A stretch of DNA of 60,523 bases, taken from NCBI GenBank assembly GCA_910587295.1, contig CAJULP010000102.1, positions 1-60,523 on the forward strand, given 5' to 3'. How positions within the stretch are numbered: the stretch's first letter is position 1; every line of letters starts with the position of its first letter. Under the pieces are notes generated by a model. The model was not told the DNA's origin, made no database searches, and worked only from the letters and a program-made list of their open reading frames with translations. The translations under genes were made by a program, and so were the position numbers. The stretch comes from an uncultured Lachnospiraceae bacterium (lineage in GTDB: Bacteria > Bacillota > Clostridia > Lachnospirales > Lachnospiraceae). Shown here piece after piece: positions 34,287-42,966 of this stretch.

Positions 34287-35461
34287 GAAATCCGTTAGCA
34301 GATAAAGTCGTACAGGTGAAGCCCTCCGGTATCAGGAAATTTTTTGACATTGTCAGTGAAATGAAGGACGCAATCTCTTTAGGGGTAGGCGAGCCGGATT
34401 TTGATACCCCCTGGCATATCAGGGATGAGGGGATTTATTCTCTGGAAAAAGGAAGAACGTTTTATACCTCGAATGCGGGATTAAGGGAATTAAAGGTAGA
34501 AATAGTAAAATACATAGAAAGAAGCCAGAATGTGTCCTACGATGCGGATCATGAGGTGATTGTCACGGTAGGGGGATCTGAGGCCATCGACCTGGCTTTG
34601 CGGGCAATGATCAACCCCGGGGATGAGGTATTGATTCCCCAGCCCAGCTATGTCTCCTATGAGCCCTGCGCCATTTTGGCAGATGCCGTGCCTGTGATCA
34701 TTGAGTTAAAGGAGGAAAATGAGTTCCGGCTGACCGCCGATGAGCTAAGAGATGCCATCACAGAGAAGACCAAGATCTTGATTCTTCCCTTCCCCAACAA
34801 CCCTACCGGTGCGATCATGGAAAAGAAGGATTTGGAAGCCATTGCGGAGGTGATCAGGGAAAAAGACATTTTCGTGATTTCCGATGAGATCTATGCGGAG
34901 CTTACTTACAAAGAAAAACACGTGTCCATCGTAACCCTTCCGGGGATGAAAGAGCGGACGGTCCTGATCAATGGGTTTTCCAAGGCTTATGCCATGACGG
35001 GTTGGCGTCTTGGCTATGCGCTGGCACCGAAAGAGATCATGGAGCAGATGATCAAAATCCATCAGTTTGCAATCATGTGCGCCCCCACCACCAGCCAGTA
35101 TGCGGCAGTGGAGGCATTAAGGAACGGTGACGACGATGTGGCTTCCATGAGGGAATCCTATAATCAAAGAAGAAGGTTTTTAATGCATAGGTTCCGGGAA
35201 ATGGGGCTTACGTGCTTTGAGCCTTACGGAGCTTTCTATGTTTTCCCGTGTATTAAGGAATTTGGGATGACTAGTGAAGCGTTTGCGGAAAGGCTTCTTG
35301 CAGAGGAAAAGGTTGCCGTGGTGCCGGGCACTGCTTTTGGTGACTGCGGGGAAGGGTTTTTACGTATTTCCTATGCCTATTCACTGGAAAATCTAAAGGT
35401 GGCCCTTGGGAAGATCGACCATTTTATCACAAGGTTACGGGCACAGCAGGGAAGGAATTAA
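34283..35461 (+). CDS. Class I/II pyridoxal-phosphate aminotransferase
   Basis: The 392-residue enzyme is a fold-type I aminotransferase of the aspartate/aromatic group. It shows GVGEPDFDTPWHI, the PLP-contacting NNPTGAIM, DEIYAEL, and the Schiff-base lysine in NGFSKAYAMTGWRLGY. The exact substrate cannot be read, but translational coupling to an Lrp regulator suggests amino acid metabolism. It ends convergently with the SIMPL gene, the two stop codons overlapping. Confidence 0.92.
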   Translation: MRNPLADKVVQVKPSGIRKFFDIVSEMKDAISLGVGEPDFDTPWHIRDEGIYSLEKGRTFYTSNAGLRELKVEIVKYIERSQNVSYDADHEVIVTVGGSEAIDLALRAMINPGDEVLIPQPSYVSYEPCAILADAVPVIIELKEENEFRLTADELRDAITEKTKILILPFPNNPTGAIMEKKDLEAIAEVIREKDIFVISDEIYAELTYKEKHVSIVTLPGMKERTVLINGFSKAYAMTGWRLGYALAPKEIMEQMIKIHQFAIMCAPTTSQYAAVEALRNGDDDVASMRESYNQRRRFLMHRFREMGLTCFEPYGAFYVFPCIKEFGMTSEAFAERLLAEEKVAVVPGTAFGDCGEGFLRISYAYSLENLKVALGKIDHFITRLRAQQGRN

Positions 35462-36279
35462 TACATTTGGTATTCCACCGTGATGCTTGCCTCCACGCCA
35501 ATCTCCCCGGGCATGATGCCTGCCGTGGAGACTGAGTCTTCCTCGGCGGACATCTTCATCATGCTGTTTGCCATATTGGTGCGGGAATTGTCGTTGTAGC
35601 GTGCTGCGGAGTAGCCGCTTGTTTCCGTAATATTTATGGCAGTGCCTACGCTGCGCCCGCAGGAAGCGGCAAGGACCTGAGCCTTTTGGTAGGCGGAATC
35701 CATGGCCTTTTGCAGGGCTTCCTGATAGCTTTCATCGTAGCTGCTTGCCATATAAGTGATGGATTGGATGGTATTGACCCCAACATCCACAGAGCCGGAC
35801 AGTATTTCATCCAGGCCGTCGATTGGCAGGTCTGATACTGTCAATGAAGCAGTGGCTTCATAGCCAATCAATTTGGCTGTGCTGCCACTGTAGTTGTATC
35901 TGGGGTTCATGTAATAGTCGGAAGTCTGGATCGACTTCTCCTCTACGCCCAGTTCTTTTAATCTGGCGATGACGGAGGAGACCGACTCTGCGTTTTTTTG
36001 CTGGCAGGCTGCGGCTGTGGTATCTTCCGTGCGGACGGAATAAACAATCTGTGCGATGTCCGGAACTACGCTGACGGTTTCCTTGCTGTTGACACTGATC
36101 ACGTTTCCCGTATTGTTTATAAACCGGTCGCCAAAATCAAGCACCATATCTGACTCCGGGGAAGGGGAGATTAGAGCGGACGTTTCGCCGGGGGCGCTTG
36201 AGGGGGTATTCCCCTGACAGGCGGTCAGTGTCAATGCGGCGGTGATGAAGGCAGCGGGTAATATTAGTTTCCTATTCAT
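35458..36279 (-). CDS. SIMPL domain-containing lipoprotein (DUF541)
   Basis: The 273-residue product has a lipoprotein signal (RKLILPAAFITAALTLTAC) and a SIMPL/DUF541 domain: NVISVNSKETVSVVPDIAQIVYSV (core VSVVPDIAQIVYSV), TSDYYMNPRYNYSG, YEATASLTVSDL and DSAYQKAQVLAASCG. SIMPL proteins are periplasmic or surface-exposed oligomers of poorly defined function. AAAGGAGGA gives ATG 36279, and this ribosome site can pair with an upstream repeat. Confidence 0.9.
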   Translation of the reverse strand: MNRKLILPAAFITAALTLTACQGNTPSSAPGETSALISPSPESDMVLDFGDRFINNTGNVISVNSKETVSVVPDIAQIVYSVRTEDTTAAACQQKNAESVSSVIARLKELGVEEKSIQTSDYYMNPRYNYSGSTAKLIGYEATASLTVSDLPIDGLDEILSGSVDVGVNTIQSITYMASSYDESYQEALQKAMDSAYQKAQVLAASCGRSVGTAINITETSGYSAARYNDNSRTNMANSMMKMSAEEDSVSTAGIMPGEIGVEASITVEYQMY

Positions 36280-36286
36280 AAAAAAT

Positions 36287-36324
36287 CCTCCTTTTATATC
36301 TCTTATAAAAAGATACGAAGGAGG
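36287..36324 (-). promoter_or_regulatory. Hairpin masking the SIMPL ribosome site
   Basis: On the minus strand CCTCCTT (plus 36318-36324) pairs with AAGGAGG (plus 36287-36293); TATCT/AGATA extends the stem after a small internal loop. The right arm is the ribosome site of the SIMPL gene. Confidence 0.45.
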
Positions 36325-36381
36325 GATATGGTTTTTATGGGATAGTAGAAGGAGAAATACTTTTATCTTTTCTCCTCTTAA

Positions 36382-36870
36382 CTACCAGTGAAGCCTGTGG
36401 AGTTCCCCTTCAAGCTGCATCCCATTGAAATTTTGCTGGCGCAGTGCCTCGTAAAGCACGATCGCAACGGAATTAGACAGGTTTAAGGAACGGATCTTAG
36501 AAAGCATCGGGATACGGATGCAGGTATCTGCATGGTCTACCAGTATTTCTTCCGGAATGCCGGCGCTTTCCTTGCCGAACATGATAAAATCATCAGGCCC
36601 ATAGTTGACGTCCGTATAAGTAAGCTTGGCCTTGGTAGTCGCCATCCATATTTTTGCGTCCGGATGTGTTTTCTTAAATTCTTCAAAATTTATGTACCGC
36701 TGTACCTGTAAATGTTCCCAGTAATCCATGCCGGCACGTTTGATATCCTTTTCATTGAGCCGGAATCCCAAAGGTTCGATCAAATGGAGAGAAGTTCCGG
36801 AGGCGACGCAGGTTCTTCCGATATTTCCGGTGTTGGCCGGTATTTCCGGCTGGTGTAATATAATATGCAT
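36382..36870 (-). CDS. trmL: tRNA (cytidine(34)-2'-O)-methyltransferase TrmL
   Basis: TrmL methylates the ribose of wobble nucleotide 34 in certain tRNA-Leu species using S-adenosylmethionine. The 162-residue size is typical. SPOUT-class landmarks are present: HQPEIPANTGNIGRTCVA, MFGKESAGIPEEIL and IPMLSKIRSLNLSNSVAIVLYEALRQ (core RSLNLSNSVAIVLYE). It is the last gene of a minus-strand run with the two-component pair. Confidence 0.95.
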   Translation of the reverse strand: MHIILHQPEIPANTGNIGRTCVASGTSLHLIEPLGFRLNEKDIKRAGMDYWEHLQVQRYINFEEFKKTHPDAKIWMATTKAKLTYTDVNYGPDDFIMFGKESAGIPEEILVDHADTCIRIPMLSKIRSLNLSNSVAIVLYEALRQQNFNGMQLEGELHRLHW

Positions 36871-36887
36871 TGTAATCCTCCATGTTT

Positions 36888-38312
36888 TCAGTCTTCGTTG
36901 TCCTCGTCCGCAATGGGCAGGGAAAAAATAAACTCAGATCCTACGCCCTCTGTGCTGATCACGTTAATGTGTTCGCCATGCGCCTGAATGATCTCCCGGG
37001 TGATGGAAAGCCCAAGGCCGGTTCCTTTTTTGTCTTTTCCTCTGGAGAGGTCAGACTTGTAAAAACGATCCCAGATCATTTTCAAGTCATCTTTAGGAAT
37101 GCCGATTCCACTGTCTTTTACGGATACGAATATTTTGTTATGTTTTTCCGTGGTCTCTATTTTAATGATGGAATCCGGATGGCTGAATTTAATGGCGTTG
37201 TCTAACAGGTTATAGAGCACCTGTTGAATCTTGCCCACATCCGCATTTACAAGCAGCCCGTCACCGGTTAAGATCAGTTCTATGGCAATGGTCTTGTTTT
37301 TGCAGGTTCCTTCAAAGGAAGCGGCCGTATTTCGTATGACTTTATTGATGTCAAACAGGCTCTTTTCCAGAAAGATCCCTTTGGTGTTTAAATTGTTCAG
37401 GATAAGCAGGCTGCCGGTAAGCTTTGTCAGCCGTTCCGTCTCATTGAGGACGATAGTCAGGTATTTTTCGTATAATTCGGGAGGAATGGTGCCGTCCAGC
37501 ATAGCCTCCAGGTAGCCTTTGATGGAGGTAAGGGGGGAGCGGAAATCGTGGGAGACATTAGCCACAAACTTTTTCTGGTCGTCTTCGGAACGGGCGATCT
37601 CGCTTGCCATATAGTTTAAGGTAGCGCCTAAGTAGCCGATCTCGTCTTCACTGTCAATCTGAAACTCATAATGCATATTGCCTTCCGCATACTGCTCCGT
37701 TGCCTCTGTGATCTTGCGCAGGGGCAGATAGACCATTTCCGTAAAAAAGATCAGGATGATCAGGGATAATAAAAATAAAATGATCAGCATTAGGTAGGAA
37801 ATGTTTAATAGGTTATTACAGGACGCAACTATGCTGTTTGTGGGATAATGGATGACCACATATCCCCGGACCCGGTAATCCGACGTAATAGGGGCAAAGA
37901 CACTGAGCTGTTCTTCCTGGAAGCTGTTAAAGAAGTTGCCCACTGTGTAGTAAGAGCCTTCCGTAATGGTAGGGTCAAAGCCCTCGATCACCGTCTCGTT
38001 TTCCACGTCGACAGGTGCTTGGGAATCAAGAACCATACGTCCGGAAGGATTAATGATCCAGAGGTTGGCTCCGAGATAAACGTCTAAAGCGTCGAGCTGC
38101 TTTTTTACGGTATCCAGAGAGGTCTCGTTGCTATACAGGTCGGAAGCATAGGTGTTGGCAATCAGGGTGGCTTCCCGGTATAGTGCGTCGGCCTTTTCTC
38201 TTTTCAGGTGTTCAAGGGTCATGCTGCTTACAAAAGTGGCAACCACGATAAACCCGAAAAAACCGAAAATAAAATAGGCCAGCAGGAATTTCAGGTACAG
38301 AGTCTTTTTCAT
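36888..38312 (-). CDS. Sensor histidine kinase (HAMP-HisKA-HATPase)
   Basis: The 474-residue membrane kinase has helices near residues 9-30 and 172-194 around an extracytoplasmic sensing domain, a HAMP linker (EMVYLPLRKITEATEQYAEG; core PLRKITEATEQ), His255 in VSHDFRSPLTSIKGY, and ATPase boxes (NLLDNAIKFS, DSGIGIP, GTGLGLSI). The sensing domain sequence gives no ligand. Its start overlaps the response-regulator stop (ATGA-type), so the pair is cotranslated. Confidence 0.93.
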   Translation of the reverse strand: MKKTLYLKFLLAYFIFGFFGFIVVATFVSSMTLEHLKREKADALYREATLIANTYASDLYSNETSLDTVKKQLDALDVYLGANLWIINPSGRMVLDSQAPVDVENETVIEGFDPTITEGSYYTVGNFFNSFQEEQLSVFAPITSDYRVRGYVVIHYPTNSIVASCNNLLNISYLMLIILFLLSLIILIFFTEMVYLPLRKITEATEQYAEGNMHYEFQIDSEDEIGYLGATLNYMASEIARSEDDQKKFVANVSHDFRSPLTSIKGYLEAMLDGTIPPELYEKYLTIVLNETERLTKLTGSLLILNNLNTKGIFLEKSLFDINKVIRNTAASFEGTCKNKTIAIELILTGDGLLVNADVGKIQQVLYNLLDNAIKFSHPDSIIKIETTEKHNKIFVSVKDSGIGIPKDDLKMIWDRFYKSDLSRGKDKKGTGLGLSITREIIQAHGEHINVISTEGVGSEFIFSLPIADEDNED

Positions 38313-39010
38313 TGACGTACCTCAAATTTGTAACCGATTCCCCAGATGGTGGCGATCTTCCAGTTGGCGTGGTCATTTATTTTTTCGCGGAGACGTTTGA
38401 TATGCACGTCCACGGTCCTGGTATCTCCGATATATTCATATCCCCAGATTTGGTCAAGAAGCTGTTCCCTGGTAAATACATGGTTGGGGGAAGATGCCAG
38501 AAAATAGAGAAGCTCCAGTTCTTTTGGAGGCATTTCCACAGTCTTTCCCATGTACAGCACGGAATAATTAGTCTGGTTGACCACAAGATCCGGATACTCC
38601 ACACATTTCACGTCTGACGTCTGGGGAATGGTGATCGCGGGCTTATATCTGCGGAGCACCGCCTTCACTCTTGCAACCAGCTCTTTGGAATCAAAGGGTT
38701 TTTCCATGTAGTCATCGGCGCCAAGCTCTAAGCCTAACACTTTGTCAAAGATTTCGCCTTTGGCAGAGAGCATAATGATTGGAACGGTGGATTTCGCGCG
38801 GATTTCCCGGCACACCTGATAACCGTCAATGCCCGGGAGCATAAGGTCCAGCAGGATCAAATTAGGGGCAAAAGAATCGGCTAAAAGCAAGGCTGTTTCG
38901 CCGTCTGCGGCAATTGCCGTTTCAAAGCATTCCTTTGTCAGGTAAAGGGATATCAGTTCTGCAATATTACTATCATCATCAACAATTAAAATTTTCTGTC
39001 TGCTTACCAT
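38309..39010 (-). CDS. OmpR/PhoB-type response regulator
   Basis: The 233-residue regulator has a receiver domain (KILIVDDDSNIAEL; Asp in LILLDLMLPGIDGY; Lys in DDYMEKPFDSKELVARV) and a winged-helix output domain (LELLYFLASSPNHVFTREQLL, core ELLYFLASSP; GDTRTVDVHIKRLREKI). ATG 39010 follows AAGGAG at ideal spacing; an in-frame ATG 18 bases upstream is less likely. It acts with the histidine kinase immediately downstream. Confidence 0.95.
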   Translation of the reverse strand: MVSRQKILIVDDDSNIAELISLYLTKECFETAIAADGETALLLADSFAPNLILLDLMLPGIDGYQVCREIRAKSTVPIIMLSAKGEIFDKVLGLELGADDYMEKPFDSKELVARVKAVLRRYKPAITIPQTSDVKCVEYPDLVVNQTNYSVLYMGKTVEMPPKELELLYFLASSPNHVFTREQLLDQIWGYEYIGDTRTVDVHIKRLREKINDHANWKIATIWGIGYKFEVRQ

Positions 39011-39038
39011 GAATTTACTCCTTATCAATTATGATCGG

Positions 39039-41426
39039 TCACTCTTTAAAAGTCACAATTGTGACGCCTGCGTCACCTTCTCCGTACTCGCCCAGCCGGA
39101 AAGTCTTTACATATTTCACCCGTTTTAGGTGGTTTTGGACGGCGTTCCTTAAGGCGCCGGTTCCTTTGCCGTGAACCACGCGGACGGAAGAAAGATGGGA
39201 CAGATAAGCGTCGTCCAGGTATTTGTCCAGCTCAGCAAGGGCTTCATCCACGGTTTTTCCTAACAGGTTGATCTCCGAGGAAATATGGAGCGCTTTGGAC
39301 ATTTTTACGCTGCCTGCGCCGGAGGGTTTTCTTTTAAGCGGTGAGAAATCCGGGGCAGGTGTTTGGCTGGCATATGCCAGGTCTTTGATGTTTGCCTGGG
39401 TACGCATGGCGCCACACTGGATATAGAGATTTCCCTTGTGGTCGGGGAGCGTACTGACGGTTCCCTGCATTCCCATGGAGAGGATTTTAACCTGGTCGCC
39501 TAACTTGATCTGATCCGGCTTTGGCTTTTGGCCGCCGGCCGGCTTTGGCGTCTGGATGGCCAGTTTTTCGTTTTTCTTTCCGATTTCGCCTCGGAGCCGT
39601 TCTCTGGTTTTTTCTAAGTCTTTTAAGGAAGCGCCAGGCCCTGCTTTCTGGTAAACCCGGATGCTTTCGTCTGCCACCTGCTTTGCGTTTTGGAGAATCT
39701 CCCGTGCCTGCTCGTTGGCTTCTTGCAAAATCCGTTCCTTGGCAAGGTCTATTTTTTCATTTTTAGCCTGAAGCCGTTCCTTGAGGGTTTTGATTTCCTC
39801 TTTATAAGAGGCGATTTCCAGCCGCTCCTTTTCGATGGTGACACGGCTTTGCTCTAAATCGGCAATAAGGTCTTCAAAACTTTTTTCTTCTGTGGTGATT
39901 TGGGATCTGGCAGCGTTAATGATATAATCCGGCAGTCCTAATTTGGAAGAAATGGCAAAGGCATTGCTTTTGCCGGGGATGCCAATCAAAAGCCGGTAAG
40001 TGGGCGCTAAGGTTTCCACGCTAAATTCACAGCAGGCGTTTTCCACGAAATCCGTGGAGAGCGCATATACTTTCAATTCACTGTAGTGAGTGGTGGCCAT
40101 AGTCCTGATCCCGCGGGTGTGGAGGTGGTCTAAAATGGCGATTGCCAGCGCCGCTCCTTCCGTAGGGTCGGTGCCGGCCCCTAATTCGTCAAACAGGCAC
40201 AGGGAGTGTTCATCGGCCTGTTTTAAAATAGATACGATGGTGGTCATATGGGAAGAAAAGGTACTAAGGCTTTGCTCAATACTCTGTTCATCCCCGATAT
40301 CCGCAAAAACTTCCGTAAAGATAGAAAGCTCTGAACGGTCAAGGGCGGGAATATGAAGTCCGGACTGACCCATCAGGGTAAATAAGCCTACCGTTTTTAA
40401 AGAGACAGTCTTTCCGCCGGTGTTAGGACCGGTGACCACTAAAAGGTCAAAATCTTGTCCAAGGTGGATGTCGATGGGAACCACCTTTTTGGCAGGCAGA
40501 AGGGGATGTCTTCCTTTCCGGATACGGATGCAATGCTCCCTGTTAAAGAGTGGCATGGTGGCATTCTGGTCCATGGCAAGGGAAGCCTTGGCAAAGGTAA
40601 AATCCAGGAAGGTCATGACCTGCTGGTTGGTCTTCAGCTCTTCCACATGGGCTGCGCTCTGGCCGCTCAAATCGGCAAGGACTGCCTCGATCTCTTCTTT
40701 TTCTTTTATGGCAAGCTCTTTGAGCTGATTATTCAGATTGACGATAGCCGCAGGCTCAATAAAAAAAGTGGATCCGGTGGAGGACTGGTCATGGACCATG
40801 CCGGGAACCTGACTTTTGTATTCTGATTTTACCGGGATGCAATAACGGTTATCCCGCATGGTGATTACGGCGTCCTGCAGGTAGTTGCGATAGGAACCGC
40901 TGACCATGGAAGCAAGCTGGGAATGGATCTTATCTCCGGTAATGGTGATGGAACGGCGCACATGCTTTAAACCGGGGCTGGCATCATCCGCAATCTCGTC
41001 TTCGGAAAGAATACAGCGGTGAATCTCGTTTGCCAGCAGGGTCAATGGCTCCAGGGCGTTAAAATAGCCGGTAAGGGATGTCTCCTTTTCGTCATCCCGG
41101 GGCGGACGTCCGTAGGCTTTGATCCTGTTAACGTTATCCAAAAGCCCGGCGATCCTAAGAAGCTCCGGGGCGGAAAGGCTGCTGCCGATTTCCAGGGAGC
41201 GAAGGGCAAATGACACGTCATGGTTGCCTCCAAAAGAAGTGGACCCTTTTGCAAACAACATGGAAAGTGCGTCCTTAGTCTGGGTCTGGGCCAGTGTGAC
41301 CGCATCTAAATCTGTCATGGGGGTAAGCTCCCGGCAAAGCTTCCTGCCGGGGTCGGAGGAAGCCTTTTCGGTGAGCATATCAATGATCTTGGTATATTCT
41401 AACGTTTTTAAAACCTTTGCATTCAT
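39039..41426 (-). CDS. mutS2: Endonuclease MutS2 / ribosome-collision splitting ATPase
   Basis: MutS2 is an ATPase with a C-terminal Smr domain; in Bacillus it rescues collided ribosomes, and it has been linked to recombination control. The 795-residue product shows Walker A GPNTGGKTVSLK, DIGDEQSIEQSLSTFSSHM (core DEQSIEQSLSTF), Walker B LFDELGAGTDP, a long Lys/Glu-rich coiled coil, and Smr motif VRVVHGKGTGALR. ATG 41426 follows AAAGGTGG; the GTG at 41435 lies within that site. An extended -10 (TGCTATACT) on the minus strand at 41471-41479 is a promoter candidate. Confidence 0.96.
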   Translation of the reverse strand: MNAKVLKTLEYTKIIDMLTEKASSDPGRKLCRELTPMTDLDAVTLAQTQTKDALSMLFAKGSTSFGGNHDVSFALRSLEIGSSLSAPELLRIAGLLDNVNRIKAYGRPPRDDEKETSLTGYFNALEPLTLLANEIHRCILSEDEIADDASPGLKHVRRSITITGDKIHSQLASMVSGSYRNYLQDAVITMRDNRYCIPVKSEYKSQVPGMVHDQSSTGSTFFIEPAAIVNLNNQLKELAIKEKEEIEAVLADLSGQSAAHVEELKTNQQVMTFLDFTFAKASLAMDQNATMPLFNREHCIRIRKGRHPLLPAKKVVPIDIHLGQDFDLLVVTGPNTGGKTVSLKTVGLFTLMGQSGLHIPALDRSELSIFTEVFADIGDEQSIEQSLSTFSSHMTTIVSILKQADEHSLCLFDELGAGTDPTEGAALAIAILDHLHTRGIRTMATTHYSELKVYALSTDFVENACCEFSVETLAPTYRLLIGIPGKSNAFAISSKLGLPDYIINAARSQITTEEKSFEDLIADLEQSRVTIEKERLEIASYKEEIKTLKERLQAKNEKIDLAKERILQEANEQAREILQNAKQVADESIRVYQKAGPGASLKDLEKTRERLRGEIGKKNEKLAIQTPKPAGGQKPKPDQIKLGDQVKILSMGMQGTVSTLPDHKGNLYIQCGAMRTQANIKDLAYASQTPAPDFSPLKRKPSGAGSVKMSKALHISSEINLLGKTVDEALAELDKYLDDAYLSHLSSVRVVHGKGTGALRNAVQNHLKRVKYVKTFRLGEYGEGDAGVTIVTFKE

Positions 41427-41501
41427 AAAAACCACCTTTAAAAATCTATATTTGTTACGTTATCTGCTTAAGTATAGCATATTTTTAGCAGGTGCACTAT
41501 A

Positions 41502-41529
41502 TAGACAAGGACATAATTTTTGTTATAAT
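41502..41529 (+). promoter_or_regulatory. Sigma-A promoter for the DUF6056 gene
   Basis: TAGACA (41502-41507), 16-base spacer, TATAAT (41524-41529), 31 bases before ATG 41560. It is divergent from mutS2. Confidence 0.7.
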
Positions 41530-41559
41530 AGATTTTAAAGCATTAAAAGAAAGGGATAA

Positions 41560-42966
41560 ATGATGGCGGATTTCATAGAAAAGCATCGGAAGAAAATGTT
41601 TTGGATTATTTTGGTATTATCTTTTGTCAGTATCTTTGCTTATAATTTTCTGACCCCTTATATGTCAGATGATTATTTTTATAAGATTGAAGTGCAGCAG
41701 GCGGATAGTTTTTTTGACTTGATTAAACAGCAGTACGGGGAATATCTCTCTAACAGTGGAAGGGTGATCGGGCAATTTAATGTACGGCTTTCGCTGGTGT
41801 ATAGCAAGCAGATATTTAACGTGGTAAACAGCTTGATGTTTGTGGCGCTTATGGGTCTGATCTACGCCAATATTAAGAGAAAAAAGAAATATGATATTTT
41901 TGTCTTACTGCTGATTCTTACATTTCTGTGGCGGTTTACGGTGGATTTCGGGCAGACCATGCTCTGGATCTGCGGGGCCTGCAATTATTTGTGGGGCAGT
42001 GTGATCATTTTAGGATATGTAACTTTTTTCCGGCATCTGCTGGGGAAGGCGGAACGGATGAAGCACCAGATTCCCATAGCGGTTGGAACATTTTTTTTCG
42101 GGATTGGGGCAGGCTGGTGTAATGAAAATACTTCCGGCGGCGGACTGCTTCTGGTCTTACTTTTTGGCCTTAATTTCTGGTGGGATAAAAGGAAGGAAGG
42201 CAAAAGAGCGTTTTATCCGTTTATGGGGGCGGCGGTATTAGGCATGTGCTGCGGCCTTCTTGGTATGATCTCGGCACCGGGGGTGCGCAACCGGAGTCTG
42301 GTAAAACGGGAAGGTGAGTATACAGGATTTGTGGGACTGCTTTCCCGGACTTATAAGGTTTCCATGTCGGTGCGGGATCTGTTTTTTACCCTGTTTGTGA
42401 TCCTATTGATCGTGCTGGCGCTTTTGGTGGTCCAGAAAAAGCTGCAGGGGTGGAGACAGATACGCAGAAATGAAAGCGTTATCTTTTGGGCGTGTGCCGT
42501 TGCAACCTGTTATGCGCTGGTAATTGCGCCTACGCCAATGAACCGGGCGTTTTTTGGAGCAGGGGTGTTTTTGTTTGTTGCATGCATTCAGGGGATTGTG
42601 GATGTTACGGAAAGCGAGCAGGTGATCCGGGCGGCTAAATATAGTCTGGTCAGCGTACTTTGCCTTTGGCTGTGCTTTACGTATCTCGAAAATTTGGTCA
42701 ACCTTGCCCGGATTTACCGGGAGGAAAATGAGAGGATTACGATCTTAAGGGAAGAAAAGGCGGATGTGAACGGTGACGGAATCGTGGTGCTTCCGAAGCT
42801 GCGGGAAGCTTTTGAGAACCCGTACAGCAATATGCACGCTTCGGATCTGGATGAGGACAACGGTTATTGGATCAATCTGTTTTATGAGGTTTATTATGAT
42901 GTAGGAAATATATCCGCAATCCCAAGGGATGAATGGGATGAGATATATGGAGAAGGAGCGGAATGA
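41560..42966 (+). CDS. DUF6056 family multi-pass membrane protein
   Basis: The 468-residue protein has about ten predicted membrane helices and the early luminal loop typical of DUF6056 and other GT-C-like proteins (FLTPYMSDDYFYKIEVQQ, with the acidic SDDY motif). Further landmarks are SGRVIGQFNVRL, LWICGACNYLWG and GWCNENTSGGG. GT-C-like membrane glycosyltransferases share this layout, so a role in cell-surface glycan assembly is plausible but unproven. It overlaps the radical SAM gene by 4 bases. Confidence 0.75.
   Translation: MMADFIEKHRKKMFWIILVLSFVSIFAYNFLTPYMSDDYFYKIEVQQADSFFDLIKQQYGEYLSNSGRVIGQFNVRLSLVYSKQIFNVVNSLMFVALMGLIYANIKRKKKYDIFVLLLILTFLWRFTVDFGQTMLWICGACNYLWGSVIILGYVTFFRHLLGKAERMKHQIPIAVGTFFFGIGAGWCNENTSGGGLLLVLLFGLNFWWDKRKEGKRAFYPFMGAAVLGMCCGLLGMISAPGVRNRSLVKREGEYTGFVGLLSRTYKVSMSVRDLFFTLFVILLIVLALLVVQKKLQGWRQIRRNESVIFWACAVATCYALVIAPTPMNRAFFGAGVFLFVACIQGIVDVTESEQVIRAAKYSLVSVLCLWLCFTYLENLVNLARIYREENERITILREEKADVNGDGIVVLPKLREAFENPYSNMHASDLDEDNGYWINLFYEVYYDVGNISAIPRDEWDEIYGEGAE

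Noticed and set aside
36325..36381. AGGAGAAA/TTTCTCCT repeat after trmL as a terminator
   Set aside because: No T-run follows in the minus direction and the repeat is short and purine-biased.
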